Positions 26,908 through 38,180 of a DNA stretch of 64,000 nt are shown one piece after another. The translations under genes were made by a program, and so were the position numbers. Under the pieces are notes generated by a model. That model worked only from the letters and a program-made list of their open reading frames with translations, was not told the origin of the DNA and did not search any database. Source of the stretch: an uncultured Bacteroidales bacterium (GTDB taxonomy: Bacteria; Bacteroidota; Bacteroidia; Bacteroidales; F082); contig CAJOHD010000001.1 in NCBI GenBank assembly GCA_905234275.1, positions 516,524 to 580,523 of the forward strand, written 5' to 3'. The number at the start of each line of letters is the position of its first letter. The first letter of the stretch is position 1.

Positions 26908-27524
26908 TACTTGATCCAATAAACGTAATTATCTTTGCGAGGTCTTGCCACTGGGTAATCGCCTTTTACGTATCCAAGGATGCAGTTGCCAATTCCGACG
27001 TATTTCGTGTCGTCGATGCCGAGGTCGCGGAGGATGGCTTTTCCTTCTTCAGTCTCAAACACCTCTTTTGCGCGGTGAATCCAGCATGAGCCAAGTCCTT
27101 TGGCGTGGGCGGCGTTCAGCAGGTTGCCCATAACCAGTGAGCCGTCTTCTTTCCAAGTGAATGCCGCTGTGGTATCAGCTAAAACCACAAGCACCACTGG
27201 AGCGCCGTAAAACGGGTCCATGTCGTTGTCTTTACCGAACACTGCTGAGTTGAGCTTGCTAAGCTTGTCGCGCACCTCTCGGTTGGTGACTGCAATAATA
27301 ATAGGTGCTTGTCTGTTCATTCCTGTCGGGGCGTAGGTTCCCGCCTTGCAGATCTCTTCAATAACCTCCATCGGAGGCACTTCGTCGGTGTAGCTGCGCA
27401 CACTGCGGCGAGTCAGCAGGTCTTCCATTGTAGTATTCATAGTAACATCAGTTTTTTCTGTCTTGTTGCAGCAGCTGCTGAAAATCAACGTTGCCACGAT
27501 AATGGTTAATAATAGTTTTTTCAT
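26907..27524 (-). CDS. Exported nitroreductase-family lipoprotein
   Basis: An FMN-dependent nitroreductase fold protein of 205 residues preceded by an unusual lipoprotein signal: MKKLLLTIIVATLIFSSC places Cys18 at a lipobox (IFSSC). The catalytic domain starts at about residue 34 with LLTRRSVRSYTDE, followed by ICKAGTYAPTGMNRQAP (FMN contacts) and AHAKGLGSCWIHRAKE. The start at 27524 was chosen because it yields the signal and sits just after a strong -7 box at 27539-27547; a start six codons earlier is possible. Nitroreductases are normally cytosolic and use NAD(P)H, so an exported version needs another electron source. The substrate is unknown. The gene is divergent from the symporter gene. 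Confidence 0.85.
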   Translation of the reverse strand: MKKLLLTIIVATLIFSSCCNKTEKTDVTMNTTMEDLLTRRSVRSYTDEVPPMEVIEEICKAGTYAPTGMNRQAPIIIAVTNREVRDKLSKLNSAVFGKDNDMDPFYGAPVVLVVLADTTAAFTWKEDGSLVMGNLLNAAHAKGLGSCWIHRAKEVFETEEGKAILRDLGIDDTKYVGIGNCILGYVKGDYPVARPRKDNYVYWIK

Positions 27525-27538
27525 GATTTGAAATTTTT

Positions 27539-27547
27539 GCAAAGATA
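27539..27547 (-). promoter_or_regulatory. Predicted -7 box of the nitroreductase lipoprotein gene
   Basis: The minus strand reads TATCTTTGC, a perfect match to TAnnTTTGC, 15 bases before the chosen start codon. Confidence 0.55.
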
Positions 27548-27554
27548 ATAAAAA

Positions 27555-27581
27555 AATCTGTGCAATCTGCGTAATCTGCGA
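27555..27581. repeat. Three tandem 9-base units between divergent promoters
   Basis: AATCTGTGC, AATCTGCGT and AATCTGCGA follow one another exactly. They lie between the -7 box of the nitroreductase gene (minus) and that of the symporter gene (plus). Words of this type are common in Bacteroidetes intergenic regions; here they could also be protein binding sites. Confidence 0.75.
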
Positions 27582-27593
27582 GAGAAAAAACTG

Positions 27594-27602
27594 TAATTTT
27601 GC
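27594..27602 (+). promoter_or_regulatory. Predicted -7 box of the symporter / threonine aldolase genes
   Basis: TAATTTTGC matches TAnnTTTGC, 20 bases before the ATG at 27622. No clear TTG at -33. Confidence 0.5.
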
Positions 27603-27621
27603 ACCGTTTTTAATATTGAAA

Positions 27622-29103
27622 ATGGCGATTTCTTTTTACCATATTTTGGGCCTCGTTTTATCAATACTTCTGATTGAAGTCGTTGGTATTATGTCGGTTA
27701 GGCGCGTGAAGAATGAAAGCGACTTCAATACTGGTGGCGGAAGAGCGGGCACTTGGGTCGTCACAGGGACTATCATAGGCACTTTGGTAGGCGGACAGTC
27801 GACTGTCGGTACTGCCCAATTGGCTTTCAGTTTCGGTATTTCCGCTTGGTGGTTCACCATGGGAATGGCGCTCGGATGCGTGGCGCTCGCAATAGGATAT
27901 GTGATTCCTCTGAGGCGTAGCGGCAGCACAACTTTGCTTGAGATAGTCCGCAAGGAATATGGCCGCAAAGCCGAGATGACAGGCTCTGTCCTGTGCTCAT
28001 TGGGTATGTTTATCAGCATCATCGCACAGGTTTTGTCGGCTTCGGCACTGCTGATGACGCTGTTCAATATCCCATTCTGGGCGTGCGCAATCCTTTCCGC
28101 AATAATTATGACGTTGTATGTGGTCTTCGGCGGACTCTGGAGCGCGGGCATTGGTGGCGTGGTGAAGATCATTCTCCTGTGCCTCTCCGCGTTGGCGGCA
28201 GGAGCGGTGGTGCTCGCCCTCTCAAAAGGCTATTCAGGCCTCATGGATGCGATAAATCATGTACTGCTCAATACTGATGTTCAATCGGTTGACGGCATGA
28301 ACACCATCCAAGACGTGAATCATAAATACCAGAATATCTTCGCTCGAGGCGTCTCAAAAGACGTGGGCTCGTGCCTCTCGGTGATTCTCGGTGTGCTTTC
28401 CACCCAGACCTATGCGCAGGCGATATGGTCAGGAAGGAGCGACAGCGTGGCGCGCAAAGGTGCCATGATCTCAGCATTGATTTCGATACCAATAGGTTTC
28501 GCCTGCGTGATGGTGGGCATGTATATGCGCGCCCATTATATCACCGCCGACGAGCTTAACGCGTTGATGGCCATCGGCAAGGACATCCCGTCGGGTCTCG
28601 GCGTGATGACAAGCTCGGCTCAGGCTTTCCCGATGTTCGTCACCAACCATCTGCCGAAATTCTTGGGCGGCATAGTGCTCGGCACCTTATTGATAACTAT
28701 CATCATCGGCGGCTCCGGACTCACTCTCGGCGCCTCGACAATATTGGTGAAAGACGTCTTCAAACCCAACAATAAACTCCTTATTTCGCGTATCACAATC
28801 GTCGGAATACAGATTGTTGCAGTCGTCGTTGCCGCCTCATTCTCAGGGCGTTACATCAACGATTTGGGCTTCTTGTCGATGGGTTTGCGCACAACTGCCA
28901 CCTTCGTTCCGCTCACTTTAGCGCTGTTTTATCCGGGTCGTTTCAAACCGAAATGGGTGTTTATCTCAATTATTTTTGGAACGGCGTGCTTAATTGCCGG
29001 AGAATTTGTATCTTTGCCTGTCGATTCAATCTATTTCGGGTTAATCGGCTCATTATCATGCTGTTTAATAGGATTAAAATATGAAAAGAGGATTCGGAAG
29101 TGA
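27622..29103 (+). CDS. Sodium:solute symporter family transporter
   Basis: A 493-residue inner-membrane protein with about 13 predicted helices. The opening ILLIEVVGIMSVRRVKNESD is followed by the SSS-family signature GGGRAGTWVVTGTIIGTLVG and QSTVGTAQLAFSFGISAWWF. This places it with the Na+/solute symporters (LeuT-fold), but the substrate cannot be told. ATG at 27622 is preferred to a TTG two codons upstream because it agrees with the promoter at 27594. The 3' end overlaps the threonine aldolase start by 23 bases, so the two are co-expressed, which hints at an amino acid or a related carboxylate as substrate. Confidence 0.88.
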   Translation: MAISFYHILGLVLSILLIEVVGIMSVRRVKNESDFNTGGGRAGTWVVTGTIIGTLVGGQSTVGTAQLAFSFGISAWWFTMGMALGCVALAIGYVIPLRRSGSTTLLEIVRKEYGRKAEMTGSVLCSLGMFISIIAQVLSASALLMTLFNIPFWACAILSAIIMTLYVVFGGLWSAGIGGVVKIILLCLSALAAGAVVLALSKGYSGLMDAINHVLLNTDVQSVDGMNTIQDVNHKYQNIFARGVSKDVGSCLSVILGVLSTQTYAQAIWSGRSDSVARKGAMISALISIPIGFACVMVGMYMRAHYITADELNALMAIGKDIPSGLGVMTSSAQAFPMFVTNHLPKFLGGIVLGTLLITIIIGGSGLTLGASTILVKDVFKPNNKLLISRITIVGIQIVAVVVAASFSGRYINDLGFLSMGLRTTATFVPLTLALFYPGRFKPKWVFISIIFGTACLIAGEFVSLPVDSIYFGLIGSLSCCLIGLKYEKRIRK

Positions 29104-30112
29104 CAACCATTCAGGCATCTGCCCTGAGGTTTTGAAAGCTATAGCTGACGCTAATGTTGAACATGCATTGGCATACGGCGACGATGAATATTGTGCTCGC
29201 GTCGAGCAGTTGTTTAAAAAGCATTTTGGCGATCAGGCTGTAGTGTCGTTTGTGTTTAACGGCACCGGTGCCAACACCATGGCTATCGACGCTATGGTGC
29301 GCTCGCATGAAGCAGTGATTTGTGCCGAGACCGCGCACGTCAACGTTGATGAATGCGGCGCTCCACAGCGTATCGTCGGGTGCCGCCTGCTCACTGTCGA
29401 CACTCTCGATGGAAAGCTCACTCCCGAGTTGGTGATGACTCGTATGCATGGTTTCGGTTTCGAGCATCATTCACAGCCGAAAGCTATCACTATAACCCAA
29501 TCAACGGAGCTTGGAACGCTCTATACCATCAATGAAATAAAGGCTTTAGCTGATCTAGCCCATAAGCATAACATGTATCTGCACATGGATGGTGCCCGTC
29601 TTGCAAACGCTGCTGTCGCTTTGAATTGTACCTTTAAGGCTATGACAACCGATGCCGGCGTCGATGTGGTCTCTTTCGGTGGCACAAAAAACGGCCTGAT
29701 GATAGGTGAGTCGGTGGTTTTCCTGAATCCTGAATTGGCTAAAGACTATAAATATCGCCGTAAACAAGGTCTGCAGCTTTGCTCTAAGATGCGTTTCCTG
29801 GCAGTCCAGTTTGAGGCTTATTTCAAAGACGACCTCTGGCGCCGCAACGCCGAGCATTCCAACCGTATGGCACAGATGCTTTACAATGCAGTGAAAGATA
29901 TCCCTCAGGTGAAAGTGATGTATCCGGTTCAGGTGAACGGTGTCTTCGTGCAACTTCCACGTAAAGTATGGACCGAGCTACAGAAGCTGTATTTCTTCTA
30001 CGACTGGGACATGGACAAAGACGTCGTCCGCTGGATGTGCTCGTTCGACACAACCGAAGACGATATCAATAGTTTCGTTGAAGCTTTGAAGTCTTTAGTT
30101 GTTAGTCGTTAG
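29081..30112 (+). CDS. Low-specificity threonine aldolase (PLP enzyme)
   Basis: Cleaves L-threonine or L-allo-threonine to glycine and acetaldehyde. Fold-type I PLP enzyme of 343 residues, the normal length. The N-terminus has FGSDNHSGICPEV, and YGDDEYCARVEQLFKKHFG is the conserved opening helix. HMDGARLANAAVAL holds the Asp170 that contacts the PLP nitrogen, and FGGTKNGLMIGE holds the Schiff-base Lys203. The gene begins inside the symporter gene. Its stop TAG shares bases with the stop of the convergent NhaC gene in a TTAG overlap. It may link uptake of an amino acid to glycine supply; that is inference from the overlap. Confidence 0.92.
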   Translation: MKRGFGSDNHSGICPEVLKAIADANVEHALAYGDDEYCARVEQLFKKHFGDQAVVSFVFNGTGANTMAIDAMVRSHEAVICAETAHVNVDECGAPQRIVGCRLLTVDTLDGKLTPELVMTRMHGFGFEHHSQPKAITITQSTELGTLYTINEIKALADLAHKHNMYLHMDGARLANAAVALNCTFKAMTTDAGVDVVSFGGTKNGLMIGESVVFLNPELAKDYKYRRKQGLQLCSKMRFLAVQFEAYFKDDLWRRNAEHSNRMAQMLYNAVKDIPQVKVMYPVQVNGVFVQLPRKVWTELQKLYFFYDWDMDKDVVRWMCSFDTTEDDINSFVEALKSLVVSR

Positions 30113-31767
30113 TCTTTCTTTCCGACAAATCTCACAATAGCGGCGAGCATTGCTATCGCTATCACAAACGCCAGCCATGATGGCATTCCTAATGCTGTCG
30201 GCAATACTCCAATCAACAAGGCTACTGCACCAACGGTGAGTGCGTATGGCATCTGTGTCTTCACGTGCTGCAGGTGGTTACATCCCGACGCCATCGAGCT
30301 CATGATGGTGGTATCTGAAATAGGCGAGCAGTGGTCTCCCATTACGGCACCTGCCATTACAGAGGCCACAACGTTGTAAAACAACGGCATAGTGGCTGTA
30401 ACGCTGAATCCCTGATCCTGACAAAGCATCCACGATGCAGGTAAAATCAACGGATAAAGTATAGCCATCGTGCCCCATGAAGTGCCTGTCGAAAAGCCTA
30501 TCAAAGCTGCTAAAAGGAACGTCAATGCCGGTACGATAAATGGCGATAACGACAGTTTCAGCAAGATGTCTGAAACAAACTCCGCTGTGTGCATGTCTTT
30601 GGTTACCAATGCGATAGACCAAGCAATAGTGAGAATCAGCACTGCGTTGAACATCACCTTGAAGCCTTCAATCATCTCTTCCATAATCTTGCCAAACTCC
30701 AACGAGCCGCGAAGCAAAGTCATGATGACAGCCACAATCAGCGAGATGAGCGACGACCAAAGTAAAGCTAAATATGAGTTGGCATTGCCAATGGTTGCTG
30801 ACAGTTTCGAGAATGTGTCGAGATTGGCATCTTGCCAAACTGATGAATCGTATCCTGTTACAAACAGTCCGATGATGGTGCCGAAAATCAAGGTTAAAAG
30901 AGGAATCAAAGCGTCAATGCCATGTGCGGAATGTGTAGCGTTATCTGATGTCTCAGAACTTGAATCCGACTTGATACGTGCTTCTTTTTCAGCTCTCAGC
31001 ATCGGTCCGAAGTCTCGTTGGCTGTATATCAGCATCAGCACGAAAGCGAGGGTGAGAAGAGGGTAGAAGCTGTATTTCAGCGAGTGGAAAAACACCGAAT
31101 AGGCTGATGCGTCGATGCCGATAACGTCAATGCCTTCCTGAATGTAACTCAACTCCGCTCCAATCCACGTGGTGACGAAAGCTATAGCAACCACTGGTGC
31201 TGACGTTGAATCGACTATGTAAGCCAGTTTCTCTCGCGACACCTTCAGCTTGTCAGCTACCGGTCGCATGGTGTTTCCCACCATCAATGTGTTCGAATAG
31301 TCGTCAAAGAAAATGCAGAGGTCCATGATAAACGTCATCAGCTGTCCTGATCGCGGACCTTTCGCGCGTCGCAGCAGCCAGTTCACTATACCTTGCATAC
31401 CTCCGTTTGCCGAGATAATCTTGACCATTCCGCCTATTATCAAAGTGAAAACGATGATGGTGACGTGGCCTGAATCGAAAATCGAGCCTACGATGTATGT
31501 GTCGACCACACGTAATAGTCCGCTGCCTAATGCCATCCCGGGTTCCTGTCCCGTAAACAGCGCCATCAGGAAAGTGCCCGAAAGCACTCCGAGAAACAGC
31601 GCTGATATCACCTCTTTTAATACCAGAGCCATCACTATAGCGATGAGAGGCGGCAGTATTGACAGCCATAGTGGCATCGGACCTTCAATAGGACCACAGT
31701 AATATAGCAGCGCCAAACAAGCTAAAATGCTAGCAATTACTATAAGTATAGCCGTTTTTCTTTTCAT
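30109..31767 (-). CDS. Na+/H+ antiporter, NhaC family
   Basis: A 552-residue polytopic inner-membrane protein with about 12-14 hydrophobic helices. It has the NhaC-family layout: an N-terminal LKEVISALFLGVLSG segment, FFDDYSNTLMVGNTMRPV with acidic residues in a membrane region, and the C-terminal half with GFSTGTSWGTMAILYPLILP and GDHCSPISDTTIMSSMASGC, both typical of the family. It would exchange Na+ (or an organic cation or acid) for protons. The start overlaps the stop of the aldo/keto reductase gene in an ATGA, so it is the third gene of an operon with the polyferredoxin and the reductase. The 3' end overlaps the threonine aldolase stop by four bases. Confidence 0.9.
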   Translation of the reverse strand: MKRKTAILIVIASILACLALLYYCGPIEGPMPLWLSILPPLIAIVMALVLKEVISALFLGVLSGTFLMALFTGQEPGMALGSGLLRVVDTYIVGSIFDSGHVTIIVFTLIIGGMVKIISANGGMQGIVNWLLRRAKGPRSGQLMTFIMDLCIFFDDYSNTLMVGNTMRPVADKLKVSREKLAYIVDSTSAPVVAIAFVTTWIGAELSYIQEGIDVIGIDASAYSVFFHSLKYSFYPLLTLAFVLMLIYSQRDFGPMLRAEKEARIKSDSSSETSDNATHSAHGIDALIPLLTLIFGTIIGLFVTGYDSSVWQDANLDTFSKLSATIGNANSYLALLWSSLISLIVAVIMTLLRGSLEFGKIMEEMIEGFKVMFNAVLILTIAWSIALVTKDMHTAEFVSDILLKLSLSPFIVPALTFLLAALIGFSTGTSWGTMAILYPLILPASWMLCQDQGFSVTATMPLFYNVVASVMAGAVMGDHCSPISDTTIMSSMASGCNHLQHVKTQMPYALTVGAVALLIGVLPTALGMPSWLAFVIAIAMLAAIVRFVGKKD

Positions 31768-33143
31768 AAGGTTCTCAGTTTCTCAACAATATCGTTAATT
31801 CTTGTCAGCTGTTCAGGTATGTTGATGTGTTGCGGACAGTGCGACACGCATTGGTTGCATCCTATGCAGTGTTCCACTTGTCGGTCGGCTTCCAGCTGAC
31901 GGTTGTATTCTATCAGGAAACGGCGGCGTGCACGTCTGAAATCGGCTGACTGCGGGTTGTCGACAATGCTGCCCTCGTTGACGCATTTGTTATAGAAACT
32001 GAAGTTCGTAGGTATATCGATGCCGTATGGACAAGGCATGCAGTATTGACACGAAGTGCAAGGAATTATTGGATATTTCAGATACTGGTTGGCAACATCC
32101 ATCAATAACTTCAGCTCTTCATCCGAACACGGCTGAAGCGGGCAATAAGTCCTCAAATTGTCCTGCAGATGTTCCATGTACGTCATTCCGCTCAACACTG
32201 TAAGCACGTTAGGGTAGGTGCCCACAAAACGGAACGCCCAGGAGGCGACGCTGTTTTGCGGTGTGCGTTGTTTCAAAGTGTTGGCAAGCACATCTGGTAA
32301 ATTAGCCAGTCGTCCGCCGAGCAAAGGCTCCATGATAACTGCCGGAATGTTCAAGTCGGTGAGGCGTTTGTAGAGATAATCGGCGTTTACGTTATCTGCA
32401 TCAACGTCATGTGCGTGCTCCCAGTCGATGTAGTTCATTTCTATCTGCACGAAATCCCAGTGGTATTTGTCGTGATTGTCCAAGAGCCACTCTATTACTC
32501 GCTGATCGCCATGGAATGAGAATCCGAGGTTGCGGATGCGTCCGGCTTTGCGTTCTTCCTGCACAAAGTCAATCATGCCGTTTTCGATATAACGTTTCTG
32601 GAACGTTTCCCAGCCATCTAAGCCTTTGCTGCCGTTGCCGACGGAATGCAGAAGATAATAGTCGAAATAGTTGGTCTGCAGCTTCTCGAATGAGTCGCGG
32701 TACATCTTTATCGACGCTTCACGGCTCCAGAATTGTGGTGCGAAGTTCGACAGCTTGGTGGCGAGATAATACTTCTCGCGAGGATAACGGCTCAACGCTA
32801 TTCCTGTGGAAACCTCAGAGTTTCCGCGGCAATACACAGGCGAAGTGTCATAATAATTGACACCATGGTCCATAGCGTAGTCCACCAGCTTGTTGACCAT
32901 TTCCTGATCTATGACGTTGTCCTTAAAAGGAAGTCGCATCATGCCGTATCCGAGAATCGACACAATGTCGCCGGTGTTGTGGTTGATGCGGTAGGTCATC
33001 TTATCCTTCGGGATATCGCCTAATGAATATTTCGTTTCTTTTTCATAATTCTCCGATTTGCAGCCGCTTAACGCAATGGCTGACACGGCCGTAGTAGCTC
33101 CTATAACCTTCAGAAAGTCTTTTCTTGATATATTGTTTTCCAT
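31764..33143 (-). CDS. Exported aldo/keto reductase with two C-terminal [4Fe-4S] motifs
   Basis: A 459-residue protein. The N-terminus SRKDFLKVIGATTAVS resembles a twin-arginine signal but with RK in place of RR, followed by a lipobox-like ALSGC. The aldo/keto reductase barrel (about residues 60-350) has GYGMMRLPF, a catalytic Tyr in NYYDTSPVY, YLATKLS with the active-site lysine and YYLLHSVG with histidine. The C-terminus contains CTSCQYCMPCPYGIDIP and CIGCNQCVSHCPQ, two ferredoxin-type cysteine sets. Such iron-sulfur reductases are common in anaerobes; export is the odd part. It lies one base from the polyferredoxin gene and overlaps NhaC, so it is probably fed electrons by the former. The substrate is unknown. 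Confidence 0.88.
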   Translation of the reverse strand: MENNISRKDFLKVIGATTAVSAIALSGCKSENYEKETKYSLGDIPKDKMTYRINHNTGDIVSILGYGMMRLPFKDNVIDQEMVNKLVDYAMDHGVNYYDTSPVYCRGNSEVSTGIALSRYPREKYYLATKLSNFAPQFWSREASIKMYRDSFEKLQTNYFDYYLLHSVGNGSKGLDGWETFQKRYIENGMIDFVQEERKAGRIRNLGFSFHGDQRVIEWLLDNHDKYHWDFVQIEMNYIDWEHAHDVDADNVNADYLYKRLTDLNIPAVIMEPLLGGRLANLPDVLANTLKQRTPQNSVASWAFRFVGTYPNVLTVLSGMTYMEHLQDNLRTYCPLQPCSDEELKLLMDVANQYLKYPIIPCTSCQYCMPCPYGIDIPTNFSFYNKCVNEGSIVDNPQSADFRRARRRFLIEYNRQLEADRQVEHCIGCNQCVSHCPQHINIPEQLTRINDIVEKLRTL

Positions 33144-33144
33144 G

Positions 33145-34644
33145 TTATACCTCCTTATGAATTAAATTGCCCTCAACATAAATCGCACTGAACGGGCGGG
33201 CCGGACACACATGTTCGCAGGCTCCGCAGCCTATACAGCGTGCCTCGTTGACAACCGGTATCTTCGGTGATGCAGCGTCTTCCGGGTCGTACGGCATCAT
33301 GGTGATGGCACCAGAAGGACAATGTTTTGCGCAGTTGCCGCATGCCACCCCGTCTCTCAACGGCACGCAGTTCTGTCCAATCCAAACAGCATGGCCAATC
33401 TGTATCGCGGTCTTCTGCTCACGTGTCACCTTCTGGATGGCGCCAGCAGGACAAACCTCAGAACAGGCTGTACATTCCGGACGGCAGTAGCCACGTTCGT
33501 ACGACATCTCAGGCTGCATGAAAGTGTCAAGTCTCGATGATGCACGTAACACGTCATTCGGACAATTCTGTACGCATAGCTGACAGCCTGTGCAACGCGA
33601 TGTGAAGTTGTCCAAACTCACCGACCCTGCTGGTTTCAATGGTGTTTCACGTTTCGGAGCCTTCTTTTTCTCGATGGTGGCCAAACCGCCGTCGACGACC
33701 TTCTCCTGTGCCTGCAATGCCGATGCTGCTGCAACTGTAGCTATAGCTGCAATAAACGTTTTGCGCGAAGTCTTCCCTTCTTTCGAAACATCGGCTATCT
33801 TATCGACTTTGCCTACATTGTCGATGTTTCCTGCCAGTCTGTATTTCATTGCATCGCGATGGCATTTATATACGCAGTTGAAGCATGTCACGCATTTCGT
33901 GTAGTCGATTTTCTTGTTTTTCGCATCTATGGCCGAACAACGGCAGTTTTTCTCGCAAAGCCCGCAGCTGTTGCATTTCTCGCTGTTGATAACAGGCTTG
34001 AAGATGGAGTATTTTGCGAAGAAACCGAGGATGGTCCCTACTGGGCAAATTGTGTTGCAGTACCAGCGTCCTGAAGTCAGTGATAATATGATGATTATCA
34101 TGAAGTAAGCTGCTGATACAATGAATATCGGCAAGCTCTTGATATAAACATCAACGTGGTAGAATGCATAGCTGTCCCAACGTTCTGCCAAGTAGGCTAA
34201 TCCGTTGTTAATCAACTGATAAACCGGCGCAAAAAGATTGGATGCGATGCGGCCGTAGATGCTGTACGGAGCAATCAATATCGCTATCGAATTAAGCCCG
34301 ACGAAGAGTAGCACCGCAAACACCAGCAGTATGCCGTATCTCAGCCATTTGCGACTTTGTTTGAATTTGTAACGGTTCTTTTTACGCTTCTCAGCTATTC
34401 GTGAAACTCCATCCTGAAATACGCCGAGAGGGCAGATGATGGAGCAGTAAATCCTGCCGAAGGTCAGCGTCACAATGATAATTGCAAGTACAATTATTGC
34501 ACTTGACGACAGCAATGCCGGCAGAAACTGCAGCTTCGCCATCCAGCCAAAATAAGCATGCAGCGCTCCTGAAAAGTCCAAAAACAGCAACGTTATCAAC
34601 GTGAAGCAAATAATTGCCAAAGTAACTCGTAATTTTCTTAACAT
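33145..34644 (-). CDS. Membrane polyferredoxin (NapH-like plus exported ferredoxin domains)
   Basis: A 499-residue inner-membrane iron-sulfur protein. The N-terminal half has about five transmembrane helices with CSIICPLGVFQD and CNTICPVGTILG, as in NapH/NosR-type quinol-side proteins, then CNSCGLCEKNCRCSAID and CVTCFNCVYKCHRDA, two clusters on the cytoplasmic side. Next comes a second signal-like hydrophobic stretch at about residues 300-320, opened by TSRKTFIAAI, which suggests membrane re-crossing. The C-terminal half holds four more cysteine groups: CTGCQLCVQNCPND, CTACSEVCPAGAI, CGNCAKHCPSGAI and CIGCGACEHVCPARPF. It looks like a fusion of a NapH-like and a NapG-like protein that would carry electrons across the membrane to the exported reductase encoded next. 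Confidence 0.85.
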   Translation of the reverse strand: MLRKLRVTLAIICFTLITLLFLDFSGALHAYFGWMAKLQFLPALLSSSAIIVLAIIIVTLTFGRIYCSIICPLGVFQDGVSRIAEKRKKNRYKFKQSRKWLRYGILLVFAVLLFVGLNSIAILIAPYSIYGRIASNLFAPVYQLINNGLAYLAERWDSYAFYHVDVYIKSLPIFIVSAAYFMIIIILSLTSGRWYCNTICPVGTILGFFAKYSIFKPVINSEKCNSCGLCEKNCRCSAIDAKNKKIDYTKCVTCFNCVYKCHRDAMKYRLAGNIDNVGKVDKIADVSKEGKTSRKTFIAAIATVAAASALQAQEKVVDGGLATIEKKKAPKRETPLKPAGSVSLDNFTSRCTGCQLCVQNCPNDVLRASSRLDTFMQPEMSYERGYCRPECTACSEVCPAGAIQKVTREQKTAIQIGHAVWIGQNCVPLRDGVACGNCAKHCPSGAITMMPYDPEDAASPKIPVVNEARCIGCGACEHVCPARPFSAIYVEGNLIHKEV

Positions 34645-34719
34645 AATCTATTTATTCAAAATTATCTTCAAAATATACACTTTAAACTTCAAACTCTACA
34701 CTTTAACCTCTCAAATTTC

Positions 34720-34747
34720 AATAACCAATAACCAATAACCAATAACC
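34720..34747. repeat. Four tandem copies of AATAACC
   Basis: Four perfect heptamers in the 118-base gap between the polyferredoxin start and the ligA stop. The flanks are related AT-rich words (TTTAAACTTCAAACTCTACA on one side, TAAGCTAATAAGCT on the other). Heptamer microsatellites like this can change copy number by slippage; no coding role is seen. Confidence 0.85.
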
Positions 34748-34762
34748 TATTAAGCTAATAAG

Positions 34763-37850
<3,088 letters not shown>

Positions 37851-37856
37851 AATCAA

Positions 37857-38063
37857 TTATTTATATGTACATTCGTAAATGTCTTTCTGATACAGATCGT
37901 TGTAATAATCCTCCATGTCGCTGCAGTCTTTCTTCGAATATGCTCCGTACATTATGCCCTCCGTGCCGTCTTCCAGATTCTTGCAGTAGCAATTGCGCTC
38001 GCACGACGATAACACCACCGCAGCAGCCGATAATAACAAAAATATAGCCAAAAACTTTTTCAT
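37857..38063 (-). CDS. Small cysteine-containing lipoprotein, unknown function
   Basis: A 68-residue predicted lipoprotein. The signal ends in a lipobox VLSSC (Cys21), leaving a mature protein of 48 residues that is acidic and tyrosine-rich and has further cysteines (CYCKN, DCSDMEDYYND and YECTYK). Four cysteines beyond the lipid-bearing one could form two disulfides. I do not recognise a family. It has its own -7 box at 38084-38092 and leads the ligA row. Small lipoproteins of this kind are frequent in Bacteroidales and often uncharacterised. Confidence 0.75.
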   Translation of the reverse strand: MKKFLAIFLLLSAAAVVLSSCERNCYCKNLEDGTEGIMYGAYSKKDCSDMEDYYNDLYQKDIYECTYK

Positions 38064-38083
38064 AGTTTATATATGATCAACTC

Positions 38084-38092
38084 GCAAAGATA
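38084..38092 (-). promoter_or_regulatory. Predicted -7 box of the small lipoprotein / ligA row
   Basis: The minus strand reads TATCTTTGC, 20 bases before the start codon at 38063. No ideal -33 element. Confidence 0.5.
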
Positions 38093-38180
38093 ACAAAATT
38101 TTATGAAACTTAAATTTTTATTTCAAAAAAATGCTTAATTTCGCCATATCATTTTCACAAGTTTTTTAAATAATCGTCTT

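Noticed and set aside
34720..34747. Possible CRISPR-like or origin-like tandem repeats at AATAACC
   Set aside because: The unit is seven bases with no spacers, and there is no DnaA-box pattern or replication gene next to it apart from ligA, so neither a CRISPR array nor an origin is supported.
38136..38144. Promoter for the beta-galactosidase gene (TAATTTCGC)
   Set aside because: One position of the -7 core (T to C) breaks the consensus and no -33 element is present, so it is mentioned in the gene entry but not called.
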